NCBI GenBank assembly: GCA_031216915.1
Contig: CM062297.1
Span: forward strand, 545,808,971 to 545,872,970
Direction of reading: 5' to 3'
Origin: Pictodentalium vernedei
Taxonomy: Eukaryota; Mollusca; Scaphopoda; Dentaliida; Dentaliidae
DNA length: 64,000 bases
The translations under genes were made by a program, and so were the position numbers. A model generated the notes under the pieces. The model saw nothing but the letters and a program-made list of their open reading frames with translations. It searched no databases and had not been told where the DNA came from. This document shows positions 1-10,109 of the stretch, piece by piece. Within the stretch, counting starts at the first letter, position 1; each line of letters starts with the position of its first letter.

Positions 1-876
1 ATTGGGCAAGTAACCCTTTTCAAAAGTTTTATTGACTTTACCAGTTCTCACCCTGTCACCCACTCTGAACTTTGAAGACTTGTGTTTTATGGGGTTCCCA
101 TAACGTTTTTGCGACACCTCTTCTTGATTTTCCAAACTCACGTCAGCAGGGGGCATACCGATGCTGCGATGATGGGTGTTGTTATACGATTTCACCAAAG
201 TTTGAAGTGGAAAAGTCAGCGTTTCGTTATTTGTAAAATATTTCCACATTTTGGTCTTCAAAGTTCTGTTAAATCTCTCAACTATGGAGCATTTTGTTTC
301 GACGTTACGGGGCGTGAAAAATTCTACTTCTCATTGTTTAAGAAATTTCTGGAATTTTGAATTCAAAAATTCTTTGCCTTGATTAGTTTGTAACATTAAA
401 GGTTTTCGACCCTGTTTGAAAATTTTAGCAAAAGCTTGCACTAGGGAATCGCCAAATTTATTTCGTAATGGCATCACCGACGCATATTTACTGAAAACAT
501 CGATACAAGTCAAAAGGGATTTTGTGTTTTCATTTTATTTACTGATGTTTGTTAAATCAACTAAATCAGCTTGCCATTGTGCATCGATACCACTAACGAT
601 CACTTTCCTTCTTGAAAATGTGCGTCGGACGGGTTTATGAAGGGTGTACGAGTCTTGGCCCAGCAACAATTTTACAACTTGCTAAGTCTTTTTCTTGGAT
701 GCTCTTCGAAAAGCATCCACACCACCAAAACTCCCAGGAGCTTCGGGATCGTAATAAACGCTTTCCATTGGATTAATATTTGACGTACCGGCTAGGTGTG
801 TATGTTTTGGCTTTCTTTTAGCAGCTACAGAGGGGGTGGCTTTTGACCTTTTCTCTGCTACAGGTTTACGTCGCAT
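1..876 (-). pseudogene. Polinton-type integrase, broken and cut by window edge
   Basis: Reading leftwards from about 876, one frame carries a retroviral-type integrase. It has an N-terminal leader (YYDPEAPGSFGGVDAFRRA), a core with the first acidic residue in QADLVDL near 560, a catalytic-Glu helix (SIVERFNRTLK), a YNNTHH motif, and a C-terminal SH3/chromo-like stretch (FRVGDRVRT) running off the window. Three in-frame stops interrupt the frame, at 682-684, 535-537 and 331-333. The residue aligning with the second catalytic Asp is Asn (TNQGKEF, codon 382-384). The enzyme family inserts the element's linear DNA into the host genome; this copy cannot be active. Confidence 0.88.
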
Positions 877-1378
877 AAAATCCCAGCGTTCCCTGTGGCC
901 ACAAGCTCCTGAGGAATATTACTTTCTCTGAGGGCCTGTGCCAGGTTTGAAAAGTCTTTCGCTTTCTTAAGAGATCGTTCAAAAGATCGGTTATGTTGGA
1001 ACCTACGACTGTCTCGTCTTTGTGGACCAACTCTCCCTTCTCATTCCACGACAGACTGGGATCTGCTTTTATACAGTTCAGAAACAATTTGGCTTTTCTT
1101 TTCATGGTTATTGGAACGGAGTCTATAATATCTTCGTCTCTAGTATCTTTCTCGAATTCGACCCTAATAGGACGAGGGGTCATGGCTTTTTCGCGAAATG
1201 TTAAAAATCTTTGAAGAATCTGATTGTAATGGGTTATCTTAACAGTTTCTGTAAGGTTATGTGAATCTAAAATTTCAAGCATTTCCCTGTCAAGAGAACT
1301 TGCGGCAATCTCATTGGGCCGTTTGCTGATAGGGGCCTCCTGCAAACGTTCGAGCAACCTCGGTTCTACTAAGGCCAT
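866..1378 (-). pseudogene. Conserved Polinton late protein of unknown role
   Basis: The likely start is the Met at 1376-1378 (MALVEPRLLERLQ). Codons before it belong to an overlapping frame of the upstream gene. The protein is helical and rich in Leu, Glu and Arg, with YNQILQRFLTFREKA in the middle. The frame slips near 950: the natural C-terminus appears to continue in another frame (DFSNLAQALRESNIPQEL), so the annotated tail after LLRKRK is spurious. I recall similar leading sequences in Polinton-like elements of animals, usually next to integrase as here, but no function is known to me. It lies between the integrase and the small basic protein gene. Confidence 0.6.
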
Positions 1379-1389
1379 CTTTTTGCGTA

Positions 1390-1732
1390 TTCCATCACAA
1401 CTGTCCGAAAATACCTTTAGCCGCACCAAGTAACACAGGCGCTAACAGAGAACCTAAAAATCCTCCTTTTAGCAAAAATTGCTTCTTTTTTTCTCGGACG
1501 TACCATTCTTGGCAATTGTTCTCACACGTTTTTTGTGTCGAACTAATTTAACTTTGTGAGCTTTACTCAGAGGTACGGCACCTTTCCCTACTTTCACTAT
1601 GTTTAAAGCACACTCACAAATACAATTGATCAAGTCTTTGTCGGCGTGTTTCAAGACAGAATTGACCACAGTGGGTTTTGATTCACTCAGGAGCTTGAGA
1701 ATCGTGATGTTGCGATGAAGACAGCCAGACAT
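1390..1732 (-). pseudogene. Small basic late protein, probable virion core type
   Basis: The start is Met 1730-1732 (MSGCLHRNITILKLL), 27 bases below a TATAAAAGGGGAG box. The body is basic, with a Cys pair (CICEC) and a Lys/Arg-rich segment. A frameshift in an A-rich run near 1,480 separates it from its natural C-terminus, which reads LKGGFLGSLLAPVLLGAA in the next frame. That Gly-rich hydrophobic tail and the LKGG/F sequence resemble adenovirus-protease cleavage consensus, which suggests a processed virion protein; this is inference. Small proteins of this shape are common in Polinton and adintovirus-like elements. The gene is broken here. Confidence 0.6.
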
Positions 1733-1758
1733 GATTTCGACTCGACGGTAGATTTGAA

Positions 1759-1771
1759 CTCCCCTTTTATA
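1759..1771 (-). promoter_or_regulatory. TATA-type late promoter box
   Basis: The minus strand reads TATAAAAGGGGAG, an almost ideal TATA box followed by a G-run. It sits 27 bases upstream of the small basic protein start. The same 13-base motif recurs at 2,390-2,402 ahead of the packaging ATPase, so it looks like a shared promoter element. Confidence 0.6.
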
Positions 1772-1799
1772 CCTTCCAGAGGTATATATATTGGGGTTT

Positions 1800-2361
1800 C
1801 TCCAGGACATATATGGATTCTTAGTCTCATGTGTTCGGGGAATCCTGTTTAAGGTCTATTAAAAGGTAACCATATGGGAGAGATGTGGCTTCGTCAAACA
1901 CTTCTCGCAAAAATTTAGAATGATCAGGGTACATCTGGTCTGCCAAGTGAGAGATCTGGGAACGATCCCTGGGTTTTTTTAATAAAATCATGTAATGACT
2001 ATTGAGAGCCACAGTTCTGTGAACTTTGTTTTTCTGTCAAATAAATTTTGTACGATATAAATCACACTAATTTTACGATGATGACTAAACAACCGAGACA
2101 CTCGCTCATCCACATCAAGTCGTCTAAAATTACCAGACTCTCAAATTTCAATTCTATGGGGCAGACCCTCGACAAATTGTACGTGGGGCAAAGCATCGTA
2201 CAACGGGTGCCATTCACTATAACACCATATTATATGATTGGGGGTAGGATTAAATAATTCTGCGATGTGTTGGAAGACTTTTTTTCACAAAAGATGATTT
2301 ACCACTAACAATTGGCCCACACAACAAACAAGTAAAAGGGTTCTTCCAGCGGCGATCCATC
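1800..2361 (-). pseudogene. FtsK/HerA-type genome packaging ATPase, frameshifted
   Basis: A Walker A motif (CGPIVSGKSSF) is encoded at about 2,290-2,320. An aromatic stretch (CYSEWHPLYDALPHVQF) and a Walker B-like LVILDDLM follow in different frames. The C-terminal part at 1,827-2,012 is well preserved (NSHYMILLKKPRDRSQISHLADQMYP is recognisable as the family's conserved tail). The order matches the packaging ATPase of Polintons, adintoviruses and related double-jelly-roll viruses, which pumps DNA into the capsid. At least three frame changes disable it. In the usual Walker A the second Gly/Thr positions differ; here they read IVSGKS. Confidence 0.82.
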
Positions 2362-2389
2362 ACCAACAAAAAATTCAGTCACGATGCTA

Positions 2390-2402
2390 CTCCCCTTTTA
2401 TA
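2390..2402 (-). promoter_or_regulatory. TATA-type promoter box, second copy
   Basis: The same TATAAAAGGGGAG motif as at 1,759-1,771, about 30 bases upstream of the first Met of the packaging ATPase remnant. Confidence 0.55.
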
Positions 2403-2689
2403 CGTTTTTGGGAAGGGGACATCTAGTGAGTTAAAAACATTGTGTATCTGTGTACTGCACGCATGGGAACTAATTTTCATTTTTGTTGAAAGAAAAAGGT
2501 TCGATCTTGCCCTAAAATCTATCATGCGACTTAAAGACATCCACGACACCTTTCTCTGTGGTTGCCAAAACAAAATTAAGAATAAAATGTTTCGCCCTTG
2601 CCCAAGGGAAACTCAGGTGGCTTAACCTTTTAGAAACTAATTGTCAATGGTCTTGTGGCTGTCATTGAACTAACAACCATATCATGTAT
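2403..2689 (-). other. Remnant coding-like segment, unassigned
   Basis: Between the ATPase promoter and the PC4-like gene the minus strand carries short open stretches (for example GVVDVFKSHDRF in one frame) broken by stops. I cannot assign them. This is where another small element gene would be expected, but I see no adenain protease motif. Confidence 0.3.
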
Positions 2690-3392
2690 GCTTGCTTTTT
2701 GTTCAGCACTCAACTATTTGTTAATGAGATGAGAGAATTCACAAGGTGTTGGTGGTGGGTTCATGAGATTCATGTGCGTGTGCCACAACGTATAAACTTT
2801 GTCTTTACAGACTCTCTCCAGAGCAAAGCACGCATCAATTCTCTCTTCTAGAGTCAACATTAGACAAACATCGTGTTGTATTTAGCTCGGATGATTCACG
2901 CTACACCCATAACACTTCTTAACAGCCAGTGTCAATCAGTTCTTCGACAAAATTAGCATATGCCACATTCATCTCATTCTCATTTTCGTGTATTCTTAAC
3001 TCTTTATCAACTTCATCAACAATATTTCCATAGTTTGGGCGAGGTGTTACCCTTACAGCGATCTTGTGAAACTTCAACTCATCCCACTGTGTCCTTTTCA
3101 TTTCTATGTCGAGTGGCAGGTCGCCACTTGGTTCACCATTTGGTTTTCGTGGTTCAGCATTTAACACAACTTTACTATCTTGTTGTGGAAACAAATTGGC
3201 ATTAATGGCTGTATCAACTTCTTCAACTTGACTTTTTAACGAATTCCATTCTTCAATAGACAGAGCAATTCCTGCCTTTGTAGGAATTTTATCGTCAAAT
3301 CTTCGGATGTGAATCTTCACATCACCCTGATCACGAGTGACATTCATAAAGGTTTGCTTTGAACCAAGTTGTAACATTTTCACGTTTCTCAA
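2690..3392 (-). pseudogene. PC4-like ssDNA-binding protein of the Polinton
   Basis: The first frame (3,392 to 2,919) encodes a segment DVKIHIRRFD...KAGIALSIEEWNSLKSQ followed by a helix with acidic residues. This matches the PC4/p15 transcription-coactivator fold: a beta sheet, then a helix with the W-N-L-K signature. PC4-like domains bind single-stranded DNA. A frameshift near 2,915 separates the tail, which continues as CYGCSVNHPSQIQHDVCLM and then helical sequence to a stop near 2,690. In a Polinton it may act in replication by the protein-primed polymerase or in transcription; that role is inference. Two promoter-like modules lie just upstream. Confidence 0.65.
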
Positions 3393-3434
3393 ACGTTTAG
3401 CTTATGAAAAACACTTTGTTATTAAGGTCAACAC

Positions 3435-3710
3435 AGATCTGCAACTAATATGAGCACTACTGGCTGGAACACAATTCACAGATCTGTAACTATTTAAAGC
3501 ACTATTGGTTTTAAGATTTCGTCGCTGACTTTTTATGCAAAGCAACCCACAGTCGAGCGAGAGATCCAGATCCGAAAATCCGAATACTATTCGAAGTTGG
3601 TCACTGGTATTTATACTTTTCGACAGGATCAACATGTTAGAGGAAAGGATTTGATTGGCTGTTGAAAAGGTAATCTGATAGGTTTAACTTTCTGCAATCT
3701 GATTGGTCAA
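3435..3710 (-). promoter_or_regulatory. Composite promoter module ahead of PC4-like gene
   Basis: In minus-strand order: a CCAAT-like box (CCAATCAGATTGCAG, about 3,692-3,706); a TATAAATA box at about 3,612; a leader with GCATAAAAAGTCAGCGACGA at about 3,522-3,540; and two copies of a ~45-base repeat containing CACAGATCTG. Parts of this module are repeated at 8,598-8,830 (before PolB) and 9,880-10,000 (before the Pro/Lys-rich ORF). That marks it as regulatory sequence shared among the element's genes. Confidence 0.6.
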
Positions 3711-4071
3711 TTTCCTGAACTCAATGCAATTGTGAATTTTTTTTTCTCAAAAGTGGCACTCTGACTTTTATGCTGACTTTGGACAGCTCGAGTTATCATT
3801 ATCTCAAAACTCGAGTGCATTACCACTTTATGTTATTCTGACTGGTGGTACCATATACGATTTTACAGTCAGATAGGAGACTACCAGATCTGGTCTACAC
3901 ATTAACACAACTCCAACACTCTTTTGTTGGAAATTTAGTAACCAACAGACTTGTCGGTAAATGATTCATCAGCTCCTGGAACTGGTTTATTTTCAACTTG
4001 AACACACATTTGTTGGAAATTAAGTCACCAACACACGCGTCGGTAAATGATTCATCAGCTCCCTGGACCGG

Positions 4072-4822
4072 TTTTTATCTGATAACCATAGAGTATAACA
4101 ACCGTTGTATATACTTGAAGTATATACAACGGGTGTTGTATATAATTATAATTTATGCGAACGACCTCTGACCTCTTTCAATTCCATTTTCATTCATTCA
4201 TTCATGAAACATCGTTATATCACAGGGCAGGTTTTAATTGTACGCTTATTGCACTTTGTCAAAATCCTCTGATGGTGTCATTTCTTATTTATTTTGCTTC
4301 AATAAAGGCAACCTAAAATTTTGCTTCAAAACATTGTAGAAATTACTTGAATGTTAATAGTAATTAGTATGCGGCGACTGCGAACTATTTATAGTCACGG
4401 CCTCGATCAAAAGTACTCGCGGAACTGCGCTAATTAAAAGTTCGTCTGCTCTACCTGAAAAAAAAACACTTCGTAAAAATTGTAAACAAACGCAAAATTA
4501 TTTGTTATATTGGGACTACAGCATAAAACACGGAAGAAAACTGGAACTATGTCAAAAAAAGAATAACTCTACTGAAACACCGCTTTGTTACTCTTAATAA
4601 AATAGTTGAAATTTATTTTGTTCCAGCGCAGTTACATGATGCAAGAAGTGCAATCGCACTTTACAATCGCCGTCATCGATTTTGTAATGTAAGGGACACA
4701 ACTCTATGCGTCTTGTCCTATTTCTTTTGTCTCGTAGACTGGTTTTCTTTGGAGGCCCGTGGGAAGCATATATAAGTCGGGTAGACGCACGAGACGGGTG
4801 TCTGTTTGTTATCAGATAAAAA
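4072..4822. mobile_element. Possible 751-bp insertion with 15-bp terminal inverted repeats
   Basis: The segment begins TTTTTATCTGATAAC and ends GTTATCAGATAAAAA, a perfect 15-bp inverted repeat. It lies inside the ~85-bp repeat array. A 34-bp near-palindrome (AACCGTTGTATATACTT... at about 4,098-4,132) lies near its left end. No coding capacity is visible. The target duplication is unclear because a large palindrome abuts the right end. Confidence 0.5.
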
Positions 4823-4968
4823 CAATAAACATATAGTGTGTTTTTATATCTGTGTTATACAACTCGTTGAAATAAGGTTTATTTTTTCTCGGCGAAGCCT
4901 CGAAAAAATAAACCATATTTCAACTCGTTGTATAACACAGATATAAAAACACACTATATGTTTATTGT
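4822..4968. repeat. Long palindrome, ~67-bp arms
   Basis: The left arm starts ACAATAAACATATAGTGTG and the right arm is its reverse complement ending CACACTATATGTTTATTGT. The centre is GGCGAAGCC. Within otherwise near-perfect arms, one internal block, CAACTCGTTG, appears in the same orientation on both arms instead of inverted. The central TCGGCGAAGCCTCG shows the same asymmetry. A cruciform or snapback structure is expected. Confidence 0.9.
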
Positions 4969-5499
4969 CTATATATACAACTCCAACACACATTGGTTGG
5001 AAATTAAGTCACCGGCACACTCGTCGGTATATGATTCATTAGCTCCCCGAACTGATTTATAAACAACTCCAACACACATTTGTTGGAACTTAAGTCACCA
5101 ACACACTTGTCGGCAAATGATTAATCAGCTCAATGAACTTATTTTTTCTTTTTATTTTTTTTTAAAGATAAAAAATACAACTCCAACACACATTTGTTGG
5201 AAATTAAGTCACCAACACAATTATTGGTTAACAATTAATCTGCTTCCTGGGCTGTTTCAACTATAGACCAGATCTGTTAGATGGTGGATTGAAGAATCCA
5301 AAGAGACACATATTGATGCATTAAACATTAATGCCTGAAGGTTTACTCTGGGACTTGTAAAAACATTCATGCCATATAAAGACATTGGTGCCCAGAGTTT
5401 TACTCTGGAACTTGTAAAAAACACATTCATGCCTGATAGGACTTCTGAAACAAATTGTATGATTATATGGTTGGAGAAATTGGAGGAATACTTGGAGGT

Positions 5500-8400
5500 G
5501 TTAAATCTCCAATGGAATTGTAGAAATTCCATCAGACTGCACTTACCTTTTGGGGTTGAAGTCGGAGAGGCCATCTCTGATCTGCTTGTAGGTATACATG
5601 TGATTGTTATTCATAACAAACCCACGGTTGATGCCTGCTACGTTTTCTTGTGTCTTTAACACCTCCAAGTATTTTTTCTTGTTGAGGTCGTTGTGGCGTT
5701 TAATGATTCCTTTAAAACTCAACTTGTCTCTTGGACCAAAACAATAGTATGTTTTGCTGCAGAGAACTATGATTCCATCGCCTTGCCGCTCCACTTTAAA
5801 CAGACCAGGAGTTCGCTTGTCGTATGCCTGTCGTGTCTGATGTCTGCAGCACTGGTTTTCTGCTGACCATTTTTCGCCCCTCATTTTGGCTGCAACATAA
5901 TCATTTCTGTGCATATCGCACGCTTCGGATGGCAACCAGTGATGTAACTCTTTGAAATTTTTTTTTTTCATGTCGGGTTTCTTCCAATAACTCTTGCTTG
6001 GTTTTCTTTTTAATTTCGTAAAACAAAACGAAAGAACCATCTTTCTGCTTATTAAACCAGCACTCATGACCGTGCCAAAAGCAGCCATGAAATTGATTGC
6101 AAGTCTGTGTGGTGGCTCACCATCCATCTACAGGCAGTTTCCTTTTGCCGATGCGTTTCTCAATTTCGTTGAACTGGTGACGAGGCTTCACACCGTCTCT
6201 TGCCGCAATAAACTCGAGTCACTGCTCCGCCATTCTCCAGTACTTGTGGTTATACTCGGGTCGAAAACCATTTTTTTCCCTTCGTCGCACGTACCAACCA
6301 GTAGGCATGGCTTGAGTCAACGACCACAAGTACAGGGCTTTGGCATCGTACCCAACAACACCGACACAAAATGTTGCTTCGTCACCACAAGTGTTCATCC
6401 TTAAATGAGTAACATCTTTTTCTTGTTTTTTTGGTGACGATTAAGAATGATAGATGGTCTACCAACAATATTGTCTTTCACCAGGTAATGTAAATCTTTA
6501 TTCTTTTCATCAAAAAGTGTGAAAAAGATTTCATTTTCTACAGTGCTAAAAAAGTATTTCAACGTCAACCCCGAGACGCCTATACAATCCTTGAACATGT
6601 CAATGCTTCTTTGGCAATAAAAAAATGCTTTTCTATCGCTTCAAGGAATGGCTTACCATCCCGGTTATTATACAACGTCAGAAAATCTCTAAACGTGGTC
6701 ATACCATTCTCTTTCCACACTTGTTCACAATATGCATAATCATCTGGTGAAATATTCTCTCTTTTTAGAGAACTGTAAAAAGCCTCGTACTCAGGCAGAT
6801 GAACACATTCAAGTTTATCTAGGCCTGTTATCCACTTGTAAGGTAAAAATCCTTTGGTGGCTGAACAATGAAAAGCTTTCAGAAATTTGTCATACCTGAA
6901 GCCAGGTGCCATATAATTTAAAATGTCAAGAAATTTAAATGATTCCGTTTTCACACACATGAAGTTGTTTGATTTTTTTGACAAATTTTAATGGGCTCTT
7001 CAATTTCAGGAAAGCCATAAATTCGTTTTGACGACATTTATGTCATACTTTCTCGAATTGAAGCCCAGTACAGGCAATTCCATCATGTAGTGATTGAGCT
7101 TCTCCTCCAACTTCTCCAGTGGGTGAGGTTTGGAATTTTCCTCCTCCGTAGTAGATTGTTCTAGTTCTTTCATATCTCTAATTTTTTGCTGGAGGGTAGT
7201 CATTGTATAAAAATGAAACTGTTGCATTCTGTGATAGCTCTCTGTCGACATTGCCGTTAAATAGGTAAACATTTCATTTACCAAGTCCTGCGGCTCTCCT
7301 GATGTTATGAAGCACCTTGGCTCATCATAACCTGGGATGTAACTGCACACACATACACACTGAGTGGTTTCTGTTCTGCTTCCCATGTTAATTTTCCACT
7401 ATTTACAGGCAGTGTCGATTTATCAAAATACGACTCAAAGTCGTAAGTTGCCCTGTTGGGTTAAAAACGATCCTCTGGTGGTACCACGATCCCCTCATCT
7501 TCCAATTTTTCAAAAATTGTCTGGGGGACGTGATATACTCCACTTGGATAGCGGTAACTCACATCTACCGTACAGGTTGCTTCGTGGCGATTTGCTCCGT
7601 CAACAGTCTTCCACAGCTAACCACATTTCCTACAAGCAAACGACTTGCAACATCCGTCTATATCTTGAATGTAAGAAAAGTGGTTTTTATAGAGATTCAC
7701 ATACATGGTCTCAGAATATCGGCGATGCAACCGCTGAACTACTTCGGCAATAAGTTCATTGTCATTTTCTACAAGTTGGTACACGTTTATGTTCACTTCA
7801 AATAGTTTTTCAACTTTGGATATTTCCTGTAGGCTTACACCACCGAAATCTGTTTTATCAACATTCGTAATTTTACGGAACAGTGCATCAGTTATTCTGT
7901 GAGGCATGATAATACCTCAGCACTCCAGTCCCACTATTTCGGAGCACAAAACAATAACTCAATTTAATTTTGAATTTCCATCGCTGTGATTCAATGATGG
8001 TGGTTTTGAGCTCTGAATTAAAGTCGGATAAACCCATCAGTCTATAATTGTATAAATCTTGTACACGTCTGTTTACAGCATGGTGTGTTCTTATAGAACT
8101 CCAAGACTCAGCTCCCGGTACAAGTTTACCAGTTCAGTGTCCTCATCAGTCTCTATAACACTGGCATCAAAGTTTTCGGGGTCAATATCAAATGAGACCG
8201 TGTTTTCAGTTGGTCTAATTTTTTTATCCCCAGGCACAGGTTTAGTCGCTGCTTTCTTTTTAACAGGCACAGGACGGTGTGCAGAACTTCTGTGCCTGTT
8301 AGTATATAGGAGTTGGGTAAATTCCTGACCTCAGTCCATACAGGGCCATGAATCACCACACTTTTTCAAATGATTTTGCAGATTCTCCAGCCTTGTAAAA

Positions 8401-8530
8401 GTTTTTGTGCAGTACATGCAAGAATGACTTTTTCTACCTCGGTGCACCGTACGTACATGTCTATTTCTGTTGCACTGATCGGTAAATATTTTACCGCAAT
8501 CTTCACAGTCAAATGACGGAAAAATTACAA
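5500..8530 (-). pseudogene. Polinton-type protein-primed DNA polymerase B
   Basis: Two C2H2 zinc fingers (CEDCGKIFTDQCNRNRH; CMYCTKTFTRLENLQNH) lie at about 8,350-8,525. The N-terminal domain follows at 7,617-7,907 (GVSLQEISKVEKLFEVNINV, CRKCG). The ExoI region contains TYDFESYF near 7,440, and the ExoII-type motif is PVLGFNSRKYDINVV near 7,030. TPR1-like segments lie at 6,401-6,984, palm motif A (GYDAKALYLW) near 6,350, and a thumb/C-terminal part at 5,543-5,970 (YDKRTPGLFKVE, CSKTYYCFG). The sequence jumps from just after the HGHECWF region to WLPSEACDMHR. The stretch that should hold polymerase motifs B and C (the DTDS-type Asp pair) is therefore missing. Stops lie near 7,617, 7,467 and 6,205 and there are several frameshifts. 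The family replicates linear element DNA. Confidence 0.88.
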
Positions 8531-8597
8531 TCCGAATCAGTGCAAAAATACAGTTTGTTTTTCAATTCACAGATTGGTGATGTTTTGAGCGCTCCTG

Positions 8598-8830
8598 GCT
8601 TCAACACAATCCACAGATCTGCAACTACTTTGAGCACTGCTGGCTTCAACACAATTCACAGATCTGCAACTACTTTGAGCACTACTGGCTTTAACACAAT
8701 TCACAGATCAGTAACAATCTTAAGCACTACTGGCTTTAAGATCTCGTCGCTGACTTTTTATGCAAAGCAACCAACAGTCGAGCGAGAGATCCAGACCCGA
8801 AAATCTGAAAACGATTCGTCAAATCAAATG
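8598..8830 (-). promoter_or_regulatory. Promoter module with three 45-bp tandem repeats ahead of PolB
   Basis: Three units of 45 bp (GGCTTCAACACAATCCACAG...) start at 8,598, 8,643 and 8,688. They are followed by a leader shared with 3,515-3,580, including a TATA-like GCATAAAAAGTC and the CTCTCGCTCGACTGT segment. It lies directly upstream of the zinc-finger start of PolB on the minus strand. Confidence 0.6.
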
Positions 8831-9834
8831 GTTTTAGCGCGCCGAAGGCGCGCGGGCATGGTGTGGGACAAGCCCGTTTCGACCCTCTTTAGCTGTGTGG
8901 TAAAATCATGTCTGGCAGTGGCAAAGGAGGAGGAGTTGTGGCTTTTGCTTCTTCTTGTGCGTTTTTGTGGGAGGAGGCTGAGGTGAGTTGGCTGCTGTTT
9001 CCTTCGCTGTTGTTTCCTTCTCAACTTTTTCTCTATACCATTCGTGAAAGAGAGGGTGGCGGATCTTGAATGCCTCTAGTCGGCTGTGATTCATTGATCT
9101 GAAGTGTTTTTTGGTTTCTTTATCGTATCCTTTTTCTCTGGTTTTGTTGAATTCTAAGAAGTCATCGACAGTCCCCTCAAAGTTTAGTTTCAGTTCTCCG
9201 AAATTGTTATGACCATCCTATCTATCCGGTCGATAAAATTCCCAAGTGTTTCTAGCTTTGGTTGTGGTGATTTTGTTGCTGCTTCCTGGGCCTGACTTCC
9301 GGGTACCGAAGAGAGATATGAGTGGGGGTCGGAAAGCGCCGAGAGGGCAGCTTCCATTTCCTCCTCAGTCTCCACGGGACTGTCCTTATTCATTGATACC
9401 GACTGGGGAGCCGGCAACCGATTGGGTTTGTCTGTGGGAGTGGGAGTGGGAGGGGAAATGGCAGCCGTCTCTGGCTCTTTCCTTACCTCACTCTTCTCCT
9501 TCTTCGTCTCCAAGAAAGCCTTCGGGCGTCGGGCATCCCTCCGTCTGGTGGATAGACTCTTCTTTTTCTTCTCGTTCTTTCCAGGGCCTCCAGACTTCTT
9601 CGGGCGAGGACTAGTGTGAGATGGGTTCCTCTTCACAAGGGTACTACCTCTCCTCAAAGAAGGCGGCGTGATCTTCTTTGTCTCGAATTCCAGTGTCAGC
9701 TGGACATTCCTGCCTACCATCTGGATAATCCAGCTGATAGGACAAGAAATGTCCAGAGCAGTCAAGGCTTTCCTGATCTGTCTTGGTATTTCCAAGTTTT
9801 CCATAATCAGTAGCTGGTTTTCACACGTCTTCAC
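8824..9834 (-). pseudogene. Pro/Lys-rich element protein of unknown function
   Basis: A 214-codon open frame runs from 9,834 to 9,190 (MKTCENQLLIMENLEIPRQ). It begins with a folded-looking ~60-residue domain (ALDISCPISWIIQMVG, VQLTLEFE). A long disordered stretch rich in Lys, Arg, Pro and Ser follows, then an acidic patch (ETEEEMEAALSAL). After a stop near 9,190 another frame continues (MNHSRLEAFKIRHPLFHEWY at about 9,094) and ends in a basic Gln/Lys-rich tail near 8,824. I do not recognise the family. The CENQL...PRQIRKALTALD start looks conserved rather than random, and the layout suggests a DNA- or nucleoprotein-associated protein. A TATAAATA box lies 70 bp upstream. Confidence 0.5.
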
Positions 9835-9879
9835 ATTCTGAAGTCAAGAGTGAATGTAATGTGATAAAAAAATGGAACA

Positions 9880-10000
9880 CAATTCGAAGTTGGTCGCTGG
9901 TATTTATACTTTTGGGGGGAGGCAGGTGGAATTTCTCGTAATTTGATTAGCTGTTGAAAATGTAGTCTTCAGTGGGGTGACTTCTGCAATCTGATTGGAC
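9880..10000 (-). promoter_or_regulatory. TATAAATA promoter module ahead of Pro/Lys-rich gene
   Basis: The minus strand reads AAAAGTATAAATACCAGCGA at about 9,895-9,914, matching the module at 3,590-3,620 almost base for base. Upstream TTTTCAACAGCTAATCA and CCAATCAGATTGCAG blocks are also shared with 3,650-3,706. It lies about 70 bp before the start at 9,834. Confidence 0.6.
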
Positions 10001-10109
10001 AGTTCGGTATTCGAGCTGGAATCTTGATCCCCAAAGCGCTTCAAGTTCAAGTGTGTTTTCGACTGCACATATAAATTAAAACATAAATATTTTTCGGGGT
10101 ATTTCAACA

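Larger units (their letters stand above)
3904..5250 (+). repeat. Five ~85-bp direct repeats split by an insertion
   Basis: Units begin ACAACTCCAACACACATTTG, continue TTGGAAATTAAGTCACCAAC and end near CATCAGCTCCCTGGACTG. Copies start near 3,904, 3,995, 4,977, 5,062 and 5,177, all in one orientation. The first two are separated from the other three by about 900 bp that contains two palindromes. The array sits between the PC4-like and PolB genes, where a Polinton would normally have only a short spacer. Confidence 0.85.

Noticed and set aside
2403..2689. Adenain-type protease of the provirus
   Set aside because: No His...Asp/Glu...Cys protease pattern could be found in any frame.
8513..8986. 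Plus-strand 157-residue open frame over the 45-bp repeats
   Set aside because: It is antisense to the PolB zinc-finger region and promoter repeats, and is a shadow of the repeats.
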